This document shows, piece by piece, positions 48,302-60,424 of a DNA stretch of 64,000 bases. Position numbers and translations under genes: made by a program. This DNA is from Berberis thunbergii (taxonomy: Eukaryota > Streptophyta > Magnoliopsida > Ranunculales > Berberidaceae). The DNA lies in contig QNQO01005771.1 of the NCBI GenBank assembly GCA_003290165.1, forward strand, positions 159,239 through 223,238, in the 5' to 3' direction. The notes beneath the pieces were generated by a model. That model was not told the DNA's origin and did not search any database. It saw only the letters and a program-made list of their open reading frames with translations. Numbering within the stretch: position 1 is the first letter of the stretch; every line of letters begins with the position of its first letter.

Positions 48302-49120
48302 ATCTTTCGGTATTTTAGGGTTTATGTTCTTGAATTGGTTATATTATCGTTTTGGAATGATTTTATGCTGATATCTGGTTTAATTAGTATTATGGATCAT
48401 ATTAGCTATGTCTGCAATAGTAATGGATAGTATTAGCTGTTATTACAATCTGTCTGTTTCGATTGCGTATGGATTGTAATTAGCTAAATTTCGCGAAATT
48501 GGTATGAATGTTGAAGCATTTTAGTTAGGGATGTTGTTATGAACTTGTTCTTGTTTTGATAGATTATGCTAAGAGTGTAGAACATGTCGTTTAGGTTAAA
48601 ATGAGCGTGAATTAAGACTTTCTTACTCAATCATTCAACCTTTATGGCTCCCATTCCAGTCCACTCAATTCTGACTCCTTGAATTATTGGTGAATTATTG
48701 TTGATGACACCGTAGTTTTGTTTTGGATCACTAAAAACATTTTCAATTTCACTCACAATGACTGGCAAAATGGACATGAGCGTGTATATCTAAGATTTAT
48801 TTTAGGTTTTGAAGTATTGTTATTCAAAGTTGGTAGTTGGTACGCTTATTTCTCAAATCAATCAATTAGTAACATGTTATTGCCTTAAGGTTCACATTTG
48901 CATAGACAAACTGATATGTCCTTTAATCCAAATGCCATATTGGAGATTGCATTTTAACGTATCTTTTCCATTCCTACACAGTTCTTTTTCATGTGGAGGT
49001 GGAGGGTGGTTTTGCCGAAGTTATTAATGCGGCAAAAAAATAAGTGATTAATCGCAATATGGAATTTGACTGAATCGAATTGGATGAAATTGGTTGGGAT
49101 TTAGCAGACACCATTTATCG
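48302..49120. other. WPP 3' region and intergenic DNA
   Basis: The first 200-300 bases are probably the 3' untranslated region of the WPP gene. No further gene is visible; open frames are short and featureless. Confidence 0.5.
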
Positions 49121-49330
49121 CGCTGTATAAAAAACCTAAACTCAAGATTCTCAATTCATTCGTAGGCCGCAACTCCCCCAATCCAGATCCTACAGAAAAG
49201 AAGAAAAATAAGAAAAAGAGAGAAGGTGAATATCTTTGGACGGCTACGACGACTAGATCTCTAGCTCTGGATAGTGACAGTGATCTCTGTCTCTCTTTTC
49301 CTCCTATTTCACACCAAATCAGAAAGGTAT
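49121..49330 (+). promoter_or_regulatory. TATA box and possible non-coding first exon of an unresolved transcript
   Basis: TATAAAAAA at 49126-49134 is followed, 30-190 bases later, by a leader-like stretch (purine-rich, then CTCTGTCTCTC) that ends in a good splice donor AAAGGTATGT (exon end 49326). This is the layout of a plant 5' untranslated exon. I cannot identify the following exons. A 29-codon frame at 50189-50278 after an acceptor-like TAG is one candidate. Confidence 0.35.
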
Positions 49331-49440
49331 GTACCACTTCGACCCTAATTTTCCTATTCCCTCTCCTCTCAGTTCTTATCCCACTTGGCCTCCCCTCTTC
49401 TCCTCCTTGAAGGGACTAATTTAGAGTTATCTCTTAAATA

Positions 49441-49533
49441 GAAAAGGGAAAAAAAAAAGAAAAAGGAAAAAGGAAAAAGAAAAAAGAAAAAAGAAAAAAA
49501 AGAAAAAAGAAAAGAAAAAGAAAAAGAAAAAGA
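49441..49533. repeat. Purine-rich simple sequence
   Basis: Over 90 bases of A with interspersed G (AAAAAGGAAAAAG-type). The opposite-strand open frame of Phe and Ser is an artefact of it. Confidence 0.9.
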
Positions 49534-49711
49534 GAGACATATCTCGTGCTCTTTTGGCACAAGTTTGTGAAAGGAACTGTGAGTGTGAGTAAAAAAGAAA
49601 GAAAGTGGGAAAAACAATGTTTGCCTTAAAAGAACCTGGAAGACATCGAACTATCCATTTAATTTCTAACCAACAATGTTGTCAAAATTGATGAGATATT
49701 TGCTAACAACA

Positions 49712-50017
49712 CTAGCTGCATGTGCAATGTCTCACTTTCTGTACATCAGACTTCCGACAGCTAATGCGTAAAGGGGGAAAACACTCTAATGCAAAGAGGA
49801 AAAATCCGGAATCTTGTCTAGCCAAACTTCCACTATTATGGAAATGACATCTCATTTCTCTATTCAACTCCACCAACGAAGAATATAGTCTGACCTCTGG
49901 GGTAAAGTTCCCTTGTTCTTGATGCCATTCTTGAAATTCCCGGATTGGTATTCCACTCCTTGTGAGTTGTGACCTTCGAAGAACATCTATTGCACTCAGG
50001 TTTACAAACTTCCCCAA
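49712..50017 (-). other. Open frame of 101 codons, not recognised
   Basis: Starts MGKFVNLSAIDVLRRSQL and has mixed composition without low-complexity runs, more protein-like than most open frames nearby. No signal peptide, membrane segment or known motif. It could be a transposon or gene remnant, or chance. Confidence 0.2.
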
Positions 50018-50019
50018 TT

Positions 50020-53000
50020 AAATAGGGTTCCAGTCTTCACCATCTCTAATCAAATAGGGGTTCCATTGGAACGACAATTCTTGGATTTACAAAGTATACA
50101 CAGTATTTACTGGTATAAGTAGATTACAATCAAGAAAAACGGACAGTAAAGCTGTTTTTGTTTTGTTTACCGCGTAGGGTTGAAGACCATGCAACAACAT
50201 CCTTTTGGAGGTAATGAAACCAAAGATGTTGATGTCGAGTTTGGAACTTCACAATCACTGCTTGGGAACTCCAAATGAATATTGGGAAATCACCCTTTAT
50301 TTTTTCAAAATACCAGGCCAAGCGGAGATGTCCAATTCTTTTCTTTTTCAAACTCACAGCCAAGCAAGAGCACATGCTAGATAGATATTTCTATTTTGTT
50401 TGTTTTCCCTTATTTTATATTTCCAAAGACGTCCTCTGTTGTTGGTATTATTCTAAATTCTATGGCATGGATGTTCCATCTTTAGTAAGTTGGTGCAGGA
50501 ACTAGTGGTGTTTTTGAGTATTGACAATGTAGATGAGCTGGTATCCTCACGCAAAAATAGAGTTCCTGAGATACCTTTTTTCTATCGTGAACCAAACACT
50601 TAGTTTTGGGATAGTGGTGAAGGAGTAGGGATGTCAGAACTTCAGTCTCCCCAAAAAACACAAACATGACTGACTTACACTTAAAACAGGATGGATAAAT
50701 ACGAGAAATATCTGAAGACTAGAATAGCAAATGGTGGGAGAAGAGGGGGGGGGGGGGTGCTGGAATGAGCGATACTGTGCCTTGTGAATACAGTGAGGTT
50801 TCTATCCACACTACACTTGTAGTGAAGATGTGAAGCTCAAGTACTTGACACCATTGTCCATAATGATGTCCTGAGATTGAGATTGGTTCTTGATCGTTCC
50901 TACTCTTGGGGCAACCCATATGGGATCCACTGTTCCATTGAAATTGTAAATTGTAATACAGAATTATCCTCCGTGGATAATGCTAATACCCCTGTTTGCC
51001 TGGTCAGGTATTTAGTTTGTACAAGCAATTGTACAAGCAATATATTTTCTTGTTAACTTTTTCCCTTCACACAAGTATTGTTTCGTGACGGCTATCAAAT
51101 ACCCTTAATGGACCTATTGGCATTTGGCAGTGAATATGATAAGTTTCTGAAGACTGGGTGTACTTCTAACTTTTGAGCTTTGTTCTCTCTTCACTGGCGT
51201 ATGACTTGTTTTTTGAAACATATTCTAGTACTGGATTTCGCAACCTACCTTTCTTGTTCATTATCAGTTTTGTTTTTTTTTTTTTTTTTTTCGTATTCAA
51301 CCTTTCAACTTTCAACTAATAGTGGTTCAAGCTTTACTTATTAGTTTGACATCCTATAGCAATGTTGTAAAAATTGCCCCATAATTTCCAGCGAGCGCCT
51401 GTATTGAGCTTGTTAGATAATTTCAGCTGGGAGATTTCAAATACACTTGATTCCTGAACTTTATTCGCTAAAGTATATTACGTTGAGAATCTGTGGATGA
51501 GTTTGTTGTTGCTGCTGGATCCCCAAGCCAGCTGGTTTCGCATACGCCGGCTTGACACTAAATGCGGAGGCAAGGTGCTCATCAATTGCTTGTTAGGTAG
51601 AGTCTGCAATGAATGACCAGCGGCACAACAGTCGTGGGAGGGGAGTAACTACTGGTGGCCCAGATTGCTTTGTGCCCTATAATTATTCCTCGGGACTTTA
51701 TTCTAAGATCAGCCAAGCTTCCCTTTTTTCAAAAAAAAAAAATTTCTTTATTTTATATTATGTAATTATTTATGCTATTGATGAAGTTAGGCAGCGTACA
51801 ACCTTACTCCAAGTCCTTACTGAGTCTCCTGACTTTTCATGACTAAAGATGTTGAACTTAATATATGTTGGGTTTGCCTTATCTATTTCAGAATTCATCC
51901 ATGCATTCCGTCTTAGAATGTTGATATGAAATTATCAAAACTGTCGCATGAACATCTCTTTCTTTCCCTTGTGATCCTTGCAATTTTATTTATTTTGCTT
52001 TTTTGTCTCTATAGATCTTGTGCATTTTATATAGATTTTGCATCTCCGTCTTTCCATGTTGTGCAAATTTCATTTTGTTTCTTTGCGTCCTCTCTATTCA
52101 ACAACTGTAACTCAGTTGGGTTCATTCTATTACAAACCTATGTAAGCAGATGGAAACACAAACATGCTGGTAGATTGTGTTTATTCAGTGGTGGCGAGAG
52201 TGGCCAATGATTTACAGGAGGAATATTGCATGCCTCAAACTTTGGGTTTTCATGTTTAAAAACTTTTTTTTATGGAAAACGGGCAGAGGTTTTGAGGATC
52301 CCCAAACCTTATATTAACAATAATAATAAAGAACGATGAAGTTAGTATAGATGGACTATTATTTTCAAGTGCAACCAACTTTTACCCAGCAGACGAGCTT
52401 GCACAAACGGCAGTGTGTTTGAGGTTGTTTTAGAGCGCACCTGCTACTGTGGTTTTGATAGGCAATTTGTACCTATACCACTTTAGTTGGATATGAGTCT
52501 GATCCTTTGGTATTTAGGCACCTTGTATAGGTTTTAAATGGTCTTTCAATCCACCCCTATATAGTTTAGTGTTTACTTAAGAGAACTAATCGAGTCTATA
52601 TCAGAAAAAATAGAAAGGCTACCAACGGAGTCCCTCTTTGAGTGATTCAATTTCAAGCATTAAGGATTACCATTTGGTAATCTCTAGCTCATTTGTTCTT
52701 AGTTAACAGATTGAAACTTTACAGGGCACTACAGTACCCCTTTGGGTACTTGTGGCATACTAGAGAGGTTTCAATTCCGAGTCTGCTTGTCGTGTAAATG
52801 ATTTGGACTCAAATTGGCAAGCTGTGGAGAGACTCTTGAATTTAATTCCGAATTTGGCTAGGTGAATGATTTGGATTCCTTAAACTGATAGGGTTCAGCA
52901 TTGTAGCTTATATATTTCTAGGATGGTAATGGATCCAACAACCTGAATTGATAGAAAATCAGAACCTGAGCTGTTGTTTACGGGTTCTTTATGTGATATA

Positions 53001-53220
53001 ACATTCTAACAAGTATCTCCCTGCGGGCTAGCACATGCAGTAAATAATCATGTGACACGGTGCTCTCCGATTCATAATGGAACAAGATATTTGCAGGGCG
53101 ATCTACTTTAAGATTGCGAAAACCCTCAGGAAGAGATGGTAGGTGATAGCAAATTTATCCAAACAGAATTTGCAAAGTAAAAGTTGTACAATATGCGAAT
53201 GAAGCAATATAATCCGTGAC
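50020..53220. other. No resolvable gene
   Basis: 3.2 kb without a supported coding region. It holds a run of 13 G at 50745-50757 and a T run near 51275. A GC-richer stretch with a short stem lies at 51490-51700 (CAAGCC pairs with GGCTTG at 51528-51554). It may carry introns or non-coding exons of the transcript suggested at 49121. Confidence 0.4.
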
Positions 53221-54150
53221 ACTTTATAATGCAAACAAACAAGCAGAGTTTAACAGAGGGATAAATCATGATAGAATCCTTGATTTTAAAACTTAATAAA
53301 TCCATAACTCTTACACATTATTCACATACCCCATCACCATTACTGAGTATTCTTATTCACCCATCCTTGGAACCCCGTCATTTGGTAGCAGGGTTGCTTA
53401 TGAAGTTCATCTCTCTCACTCTTCCTTCCCTTTCCAGCTGCAATCTGTATTCATCGCCTGTGCTTTCTGGCACGCGAAATGAACCCGGTCCCAGTCTGCG
53501 AATACAAAAAAAACATTATCCAAGTTCACTGAAAACAACTGAAATTTCTAAATAAAAAACTTCAAAGCCAAACTTACTAACCTTGTGATGTTGTTGTCAA
53601 CAGAATTCAGCCCCGCATAGTATTGATTCTCCACAAACTCATCTTGCACCATAGCTCCCTCTTCTAAACATATTGGCTAATACATAGTAAAAGTGGACTT
53701 GATTAGTGATCAAGCAAAACCAAGAAGAAAAAAATTGGAAACAGAATAAGATGGTGAAGATAGTACCTGAGATTGAGATCTAAGAGATTGGAGTTTGTCC
53801 AGTTCAGGAATGGTGTGATCATGATCAAGTTGTAGGGTTGAGTCCATTTCGCTTCGATTAGGTTGATGGGTCGTTTAGGACCGATCGAGTCAAAGTGAGA
53901 CGGATTTGATCTGTGATTCTTTGTGCTTGATCTGGATCAAGAACTCATCACTGCGACTCGGCTTCACCATGTCCTTGCCCATGTGTGTTTGTTTTCCTAA
54001 ACAAGGAGTTTCAACCGAGGAAATAGCAAAGAAAACAATTGGAAAACACAAAATCTGTGTACCCTCCTAACCCATGTTGAGTCACAAGTTTGGTTTTTAT
54101 ATAGTTTGAGACCGACATGTGATCCTTACCTGTCGTTTTAGAGCTTAAAA
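53220..54150. repeat. Direct duplication, left copy (with 60425-61370)
   Basis: Starting at CCGTGACACTT (53215/60432) the two segments stay alignable through the three exons and introns to the promoter (GTTTGAGACCGACATGTGATCC vs GTTTGAGACAGACATGTGATCC), about 930 bp, in the same orientation. Differences are dominated by one- and two-base indels. Confidence 0.85.
53378..53970 (-). pseudogene. Three-exon small gene, copy A, frameshifted (possibly MEE59-like)
   Basis: Exon 1 53970-53767 starts MVKPSRSDE, then loses frame after one missing base relative to copy B; the frame returns for DHTIPELDKLQSLRSQSQ. Exon 2 53676-53582 gives PICLEEGAMVQDEFVENQYY. Exon 3 53495-53378 starts LGPGSFRVPESTGDEYRL, then several indels lead to an early stop. 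Donors GTACTA and GTTAGT and both acceptors are kept. The MVKPSRSD start resembles, from memory, the small plant family of Arabidopsis MEE59 (maternal effect embryo arrest); this is a weak assignment. Function unknown. Directly duplicated at 60544-61171. Confidence 0.55.
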
Positions 54151-54359
54151 TTACAATTGGAAAACTAAAAACATTTGGCAGATTCTTAATTCCTCCACAA
54201 TGAGAGAGTTAGACTGTTAGACAGCTGAAAGTCATTTATTTTCACAATAAGACTATTAGTTCCACCCATTTGTTCGCCTTCTTTGCTCGAAAGGTTGTCT
54301 AAGGCTTTCACAAGATGAAAAAAATGAATTTTCTGATAAATCTTCTCAGGTGGTCCAAA

Positions 54360-55930
54360 CTGACCTTTGGGAAGATGTTGGATCAAACCTGGTCTTGTTC
54401 TTGCAGACTGTATCCAAACTCAGTACCTCCTTAACCAATCCGACATAATTCTCACTATCCCAAATCTTTGGCTCTCTCATTCCCCCCATACTTCTCTGGA
54501 ATGAGGAACTTATTTGTCCCTCTTTCCAGCTTTGGTTGTTGATGACATCCTCAACATCACTATCCGACCTTCTACTTACTTTGACAAGGATTATTTGGAT
54601 TTTTGACAAAAAAAAAAGAGAATTCTAGGTGAAGAGTGCCACCAAAGCTTTTCTCCGAGAAAACCTTGAAAGTTCTACTTCAAACCCACCTCCACCCACC
54701 AGTATGACTAAGCTCTTTCGAAAATTGTGGTGCATCAAAACTCCTCCTCGAGCCATGTTTCGTCTTTGGAAACTTAGCCAAAATATTGTTCCGCTTCTAG
54801 CCAACTTGGTTCGTCTCCACACGCTTATTGAAGACGTTTGTGTTTTCTGTCACAATTATTCGGAATATGTGACCCACCTCTTCTTCCAACGCCCTATCAC
54901 CCACCATTGGTGGCAATTCTCACCACTTCCAATTGATGGTTGAATAATAATTTTTGAGATGCTACCATCCATCAATTCTTCTCCTTTATTCGGGAAACAA
55001 CTAGGGTTCATGTGCTCTTACAAGATGAAATGCTCTCTCAATTCACCGCGAACATTCAAACAATTTGGAACATCAGAAATGATTGCATTTTCAGGAAAGC
55101 CAAGCACAACCCTCAATTGTTTGTCAAGGCTTTCCACAAACTGCGGTCTTCGTGGGAAAAAAACAATGACTTTTCACTCCACAAGACATAGGCTCCCATC
55201 AGACAAAAAAATCATAATACTGGCTTGGAATCATATAGTTCCCTTCATCTCATTTTAGAGACTACTGCAACTAATTCCCAGATGAGGAACATGGTTACTC
55301 TAACAGCATAGCCTGCAACAACAAACTGAACATTAGGGTCTACAAGATGCTGATAGGCAGGATGGAACATATGCTCCCCGACGTCCTAAGAGGATTGATC
55401 CTTAGTCTTTTGCAATTTTAGCGACTTGAGTGACCTAAGGATTTAATCCCTTCTTTGAACCTTCCTGATGCGAGCGGGGGAAAATATTGATAGGAGACCG
55501 AGTTTTTTTGAAAATTTGAATTCTAAAGCCGTCCTGATCCAAACCAAATTATTCACTGGCCAGTACCATAGGGTGAATTGCAAAGATGAAGACAATGTCT
55601 TACCTTCGGTGGACTCTGACACTAACACTGTTTTTAATTACTTATGATGTTAGATTTTGTGATGCGTCTAAATAAGGATCTTTGAGAGTTTTTGCGATTA
55701 ATGTTCATGATCAGATTCTGGAACAAGTGGCCTTCAAAATTGTTGGAAAAATCATTTAACAGACCATGGTAGAATGTAGAATGTTATGCGACTGAGTAGC
55801 TCTTCTTCTTGTTCAAGCTCAAATCTGGCAGAAGGGTTTACTCATGGGTGACTCTAGCACGTTGAATGCAATCCTCCAGGACCACATCCAAGGAGATACC
55901 AAAATTGACTCAGGACCTATAGTTTTCAGC
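54360..55930 (+). mobile_element. LINE fragment: zinc-binding tail and RNase H-like region
   Basis: Plus strand, several frames. 54700-54930 encodes LFRKLWCIKTPPRAMFRLWK, then VCVFCHNYSEYVTHLFF, the zinc-binding domain typical of plant LINE reverse transcriptases. 55050-55150 gives TIWNIRNDCIFRK-like sequence. 55640-55930 gives an RNase H-like tail (FCDASK, GDSSTLNAILQDHI). No polymerase core is present. Opposite in orientation to the LINE at 5247-7530. It runs into the left arm of the palindrome. Confidence 0.65.
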
Positions 55931-58041
55931 TTTACAGATTACAGAACTAAAAAAGAAGATGAATTAACGGGGAGAAAAAGAATACAAACAAAATCCAAAA
56001 CAGATTACACCAAAAAATAAATGAATAGAAGAATGATTAACATCTAAGCCATTGAAATAGAGGTGAAAAGAAGAACAGAAAATAACATAATATAACACCA
56101 ACAACATAAGACAATAGGAAAATTGTCATATGAAGGAATTTGAAGAACTATACTTTGTATTGTCCAAGAGAACACACGATCCACTTCTTAGGGTGGCTTT
56201 GGTAGTTCAACCAAGTCCAATACGATCTTTTAAGTTAGTGTTTGTAAAGAAAAGAAAACAGAGAGCTATAGATAGAAAAAGATGCTTATATATTGATAAG
56301 CAATAAACTGAAATAGATAGTACAGAGGAGACTTATAGAAGCTCTAGAAGAATGTACAAGAGCTGGAAGAAGAGAGGAAAGCTTACAGAAAATAAACTAA
56401 GGGTTACAATACAGGAGTGGGATCTAAAAATCGTCTGGGTCTTTCGCAGAAGACTTGTCTTTTATTTATAGAAGAGAGGAGAAGAGATAGGCTCTTCATT
56501 AAGTGGAGGATGAGCTGGATGCTTATCATTTTCTTTGTCTTTAGCTTGAGTGGAGGTGGACTGTTGAAGATGCTTCGACTGTTCACCTTTTGACTGTCCG
56601 GCAGGTACTGTTGAAGATGCTTCGACTGTAGCTTGCATTAATTTGAGTTGACTGTAGCTTCACACGGAGGCCTTTGAAAAGAGAGAAAGATGCTTGTCGG
56701 GTTGTTGGTAGACTGTGGCCGAAAGCAAACTTGTTTGATAGTGAGGTGGCAGATGCTGCCTTTGATCATAATGGACGTGGGCCATATTACAAATCTCTAG
56801 GATCGATGACACCGTAGCAGTCATCTTCATTGAGATCCACTGTTGGATCTTCTTCATCATCATTAGCTTCATCAGAGCATATTTGAGACAGAGTCTCGAT
56901 GAGCTCTGGTTGGTTTGGTCATGGATTTTTCTGCAGAATCTGCTTCAACTGTTTGACGTTGGAGAGACTGATTCGTGAAGGGAGACCAAATTTTGTAATT
57001 GTGGCTGTGGTGGTGTAGAAGACACCTCTTTCTTGGAGAAGAAAGCCTGTAACGCTTCTCTGGTGACTTTGGAATGGTCGAACCGCTGCCCACCCATTTT
57101 ACTTGTAGCGACGACAAAACCATTGTGGCTTTGTTTTGGAGAGATGGATAGCAAGATCAAGGGAGAGCAAACATAATCCCAACACATGATCCATGCTAGA
57201 TTAAATCTAATAAAAAAACCAGACTGAGAGGACCTGTTGATCTACAGGTGCTGGGAGGTTGGTATTTTTCTTTGAAAACATTCCAACCTTCTCTGACAGG
57301 TGAAGGAGGATTTCAATAACAGGACCATAAGAGCTCCACCATTGATGCTGAAACCAGAATGGTAGAACTTTTTGATTGAACTTTTTTGCAGAAAAGAAAG
57401 AACCAATAATGGCCACTTTGATGAGGACTGACTAAAAACGCTCTGGCCCATGCGTTTTTTATAGTCAAAATAACTATAAGAAGAGAGAACATAGCTCTGT
57501 GAGAGCTTCTTGTGATAACGGGATGTTGTCCCCATTCTGCTTCAGTCAAGATCTTGAAGATCTGACACTTAGAGAAAGTGATTCGAGATTGAGTGTCATC
57601 ATAGTGATGAGTGACACTGATAGAATCTGAATCGACCAAAATGAATTCATAGAATTATCTGATTTTAGATGCATCAGATTCTTCAAATTGTTGATCTGGA
57701 GAATACAGATGCTTTGAGATGCTTTGAGATACTTTGAGGATCAGAGATTAGAGCCTGAATTGGGGCTCAACCAAACAGATGGAGTCTATATTAGACTTAT
57801 TGATGTATTGGAGTAGTGCCTGACTAGGCTTTGAAAAGCTTATCATAGATGAGCTTAGTTCTGCGTTCTGTGCAAGAGGCGAGAACTTTTGAGATAATTG
57901 AAGGGCATAAGAAAGAGGGGGCTGGCTGCGGAGAAGTAGAAGACTTCTTCGCATAACTGGCCTTTGATTTTGGCTTGGGAGATGAGGAAGAAGAACTCAT
58001 CTTTGGAGAAACTCACGGGAGAGTAAGTCTGTCAGTGAGTT
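55898..58041 (-). mobile_element. Left arm of a large palindrome: pararetrovirus-like fragment
   Basis: A 2.14-kb arm whose reverse complement closely matches 58119-60254. Read on the minus strand it begins near 58001 with a Ser-rich start (MSSSSSSPKPKSK), continues in several frames through conserved-looking pieces (DSDSISVTHHYDD, SYSYFDYKNAW, FWFQHQWWSS), and ends in non-coding DNA with a TATA box (about 56286-56293). These pieces resemble, from memory, part of polyproteins of endogenous plant pararetroviruses (Caulimoviridae, florendovirus-like). Frameshifts and stops break it, and no reverse transcriptase or movement-protein motif is seen. An uncatalogued LTR-element polyprotein is the alternative. 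Confidence 0.5.
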
Positions 58042-58118
58042 GTCTGCTCCCTTTATATATTTGATTTCATCTCCCAACTCACTGGCAGACTTCCTCTCCT
58101 ATTTGATTTCATCTCCCA
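58042..58118. repeat. Palindrome spacer with a 42-bp direct repeat
   Basis: The two arms are separated by about 77 bp. ATTTGATTTCATCTCCCAAC with the following CTCACTGGCAGACTTCC occurs at 58059 and again at 58101, a tandem duplication that spans the spacer and the start of the right arm. A TTATATAT lies at 58053-58060. Confidence 0.8.
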
Positions 58119-60254
58119 ACTCACTGGCAGACTTCCTCTCCCGTGAGTTTCTCCAAAGATGAGTTCTTCTTCCTCATCTCCCAGGCCAAAATTCAAAGGC
58201 CAGTTATGCGAAGAAGCCTTCTACTTCTCCGCAGCCAAGCCCCTCTTTCTTATGCCCTTCAATTATCTCAAAAGTTTTCGCCTCTTGCACAGAACGCAGA
58301 ACTAAGCTCATCTATGATAAGCTTTCCAAAGCCTAGTCAGGCACTACTCCAATACATCAATAAGTCTAATATAGACTCCATCTGTTTGGTTGAGCCCCAA
58401 TTCCAGGCTCTAATCTCTGATCCTCAAAGTATCTCAAAGCATCTGTATTCTCCAGATCAACAATTTTGAAGAATCTGATGCATCTAAAATCAGAGAATTC
58501 TATGAATTCATTTTGGTCGATTCAGATTCTATCAGTGTCACTCATCACTATGATGACACTCAATCTCAAATCACTTTCTCTAAGTGTCAGATCTCAAGTC
58601 TTGACTGAAGCAGAATGGGGACAACATCCCCGTAATCACAAGAAGCTCTCACAGAGCTATGTTATCTCTTCTTATAGTTATTTTGACTATAAAAACGCAT
58701 GGGTCAGAGCGTTTTAGTCAGTCCTCATTCAAAGTGGCCATTCTTGGTTCTTTCTTTTCTGCAAAAAGTTTAATAAAAAAGTTCTATCATTCTGGTTTCA
58801 GCATCAATGGTGGAGCTCTATGGTCGCTGTTATTGAAATCCTCCCTTCACCTGTCAGAGAAGGTTGGAATTGTTTTCAAAGAAAATACCAGCCTCCAGCA
58901 CCTGTAGATCAACAGGTCCTCTCAGTCTGGTTTTTTATCAAGATTGAATCTAGCATGGATCATGTGTTGGGATTATGTTTGCTTTCCCCTTGATCTTGCT
59001 ATCCATCTCTCCAAAACAAATCCACAATGATTTTGCCAGTCGCTAACAAAGTAAAATGGTGGCAGCGGTTCGACCATTCCAAAGTCACCAGAGAAGGTGT
59101 TACAGCTTTCTTCTCAAGAAAGAGGTGTCTTCTACACTCCACACACAATTACAAATTGGTCTCCCTTCAGAATCATCCTCCAACGTCAAAACAGTTGATA
59201 GCAGCAGATTCTACAGAAATCATGACCAAACCAACCAGAGCTCAGCTCATCGAGACTCTGTCTCAAATATGCTCTGATGAAGCTAATGGATGATAAGAAG
59301 AAGAAGATCAACAGTGGATCATCAAATGAAGATGACTGCTACGGTGTCATCGATCTAGAGATTTGTAATATGGGCCCCACGTCCATTATGATCAAAGGAG
59401 CAGCATCTGCCACGTCCACTATCAAACAAGTTTGCTTTCGGCCACAGTCTACCGACAACCGACAAGCATCTTTCTCTCTTTTCAAAGGCCTCCGTGTGAA
59501 GCTACAGTCAACTCAATTAATGCAGCTACAGTCGAAGCATCTTCAACAGTACCTGCCGACAGTTCAAAAGGTGAACAGTCGAAGCATCTTCAACAGTCCA
59601 CCTCCACTCAAGCTAAAGACAAAGAAAAGGATAAGCATCCAGCTCATCCTCCACTCAATGAAGAGCCTTACTCTTCTCCTCTCTTCTACAAATAAAAGAC
59701 AAGTCTTCTGCGAAAGACCCATCGATTTTAGTCCCCACTCCTGTATTGTAACCCTTAGTTTATTTTCTATAAGTTTCCTCCTTCTTCTCAGCTCTATGTA
59801 CATTCTTCTAGGGCTTCTGTAAGTCTCATCTGTACTATCTATTTTCAGTTTATTTGCTATCAATATATAAGCATTTTTTTCTATCTATAGCTCTCTGTTT
59901 CTTTTCTTTACAAACACTATACTTAAAAGATCGTATTGGACTTGGGTTGACTACCAAAGCCACCCTAAGAAGTGGATTGGTGTTCTCTTTACAATACAAG
60001 TATAGTTCTTCAAAATTCCTTCATATGACAATTTCCCTTATTGTCTTATGCTGTTGGTGTTATGTTATGTTATTTCTGTTCTTCTTTTCACCTCTATTTC
60101 AATGGCTTATATGTTAATCATTCTTCTATTCATTTATTTTTGATATAATCTGTTTTGGATTTGTTTGTATTCTTTTTCTCCCGATAATTCATCTTCTTTT
60201 TGAGTCTGTAATCTGTAAAGCTGAAAAACTATAGGTCCTGAGTCAAATTTTGGT
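58119..60254 (+). mobile_element. Right arm of the palindrome: pararetrovirus-like fragment
   Basis: A 2.14-kb mirror image of 55898-58041 with the same broken open frames (58143-58469, 58466-58717, 58659-58907, 59277-59822) and the same downstream signals: AATAAA near 59691, TATATAA at 59864-59870, and the transcript-start-like TAGCTCTCTGTTTC after it. It differs from the left arm by scattered substitutions, small indels and one extra copy of ATGCTTTGAG on the left. Both arms are read outward from the centre. The outer end is CCTGAGTCAAATTTTGGT. Confidence 0.5.
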
Positions 60255-60424
60255 TTGGCATGCCTTGATCAACAACATCAAAAGACTGGTACTTATTAAT
60301 CAAATTGGTGCTTGTATTATATCATTTAGAGGCTCATGATTTGGCAAATCTTGCTAGATTAGACTTTTCTAAATATTCTGCTCTAATTAATGCCATAATG
60401 GTTTTAACCAAAATAAAAAATAAA

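Noticed and set aside
49369..49617. Phe/Ser-rich open frame on the minus strand
   Set aside because: It comes from a purine-rich simple repeat and has no evidence of coding.
51490..51640. Possible H/ACA-type small nucleolar RNA (stem CAAGCC/GGCTTG, ACACTA, ending ACA)
   Set aside because: The first stem encloses only about 30 bases, too short for a standard H/ACA hairpin with a pocket; without a target match it is not supportable.
54186..54609. Minus-strand open frames near the LINE (MIQHLPKGQF and MSKIQIILVK)
   Set aside because: They lie opposite plus-strand LINE-derived sequence and show no family features of their own.
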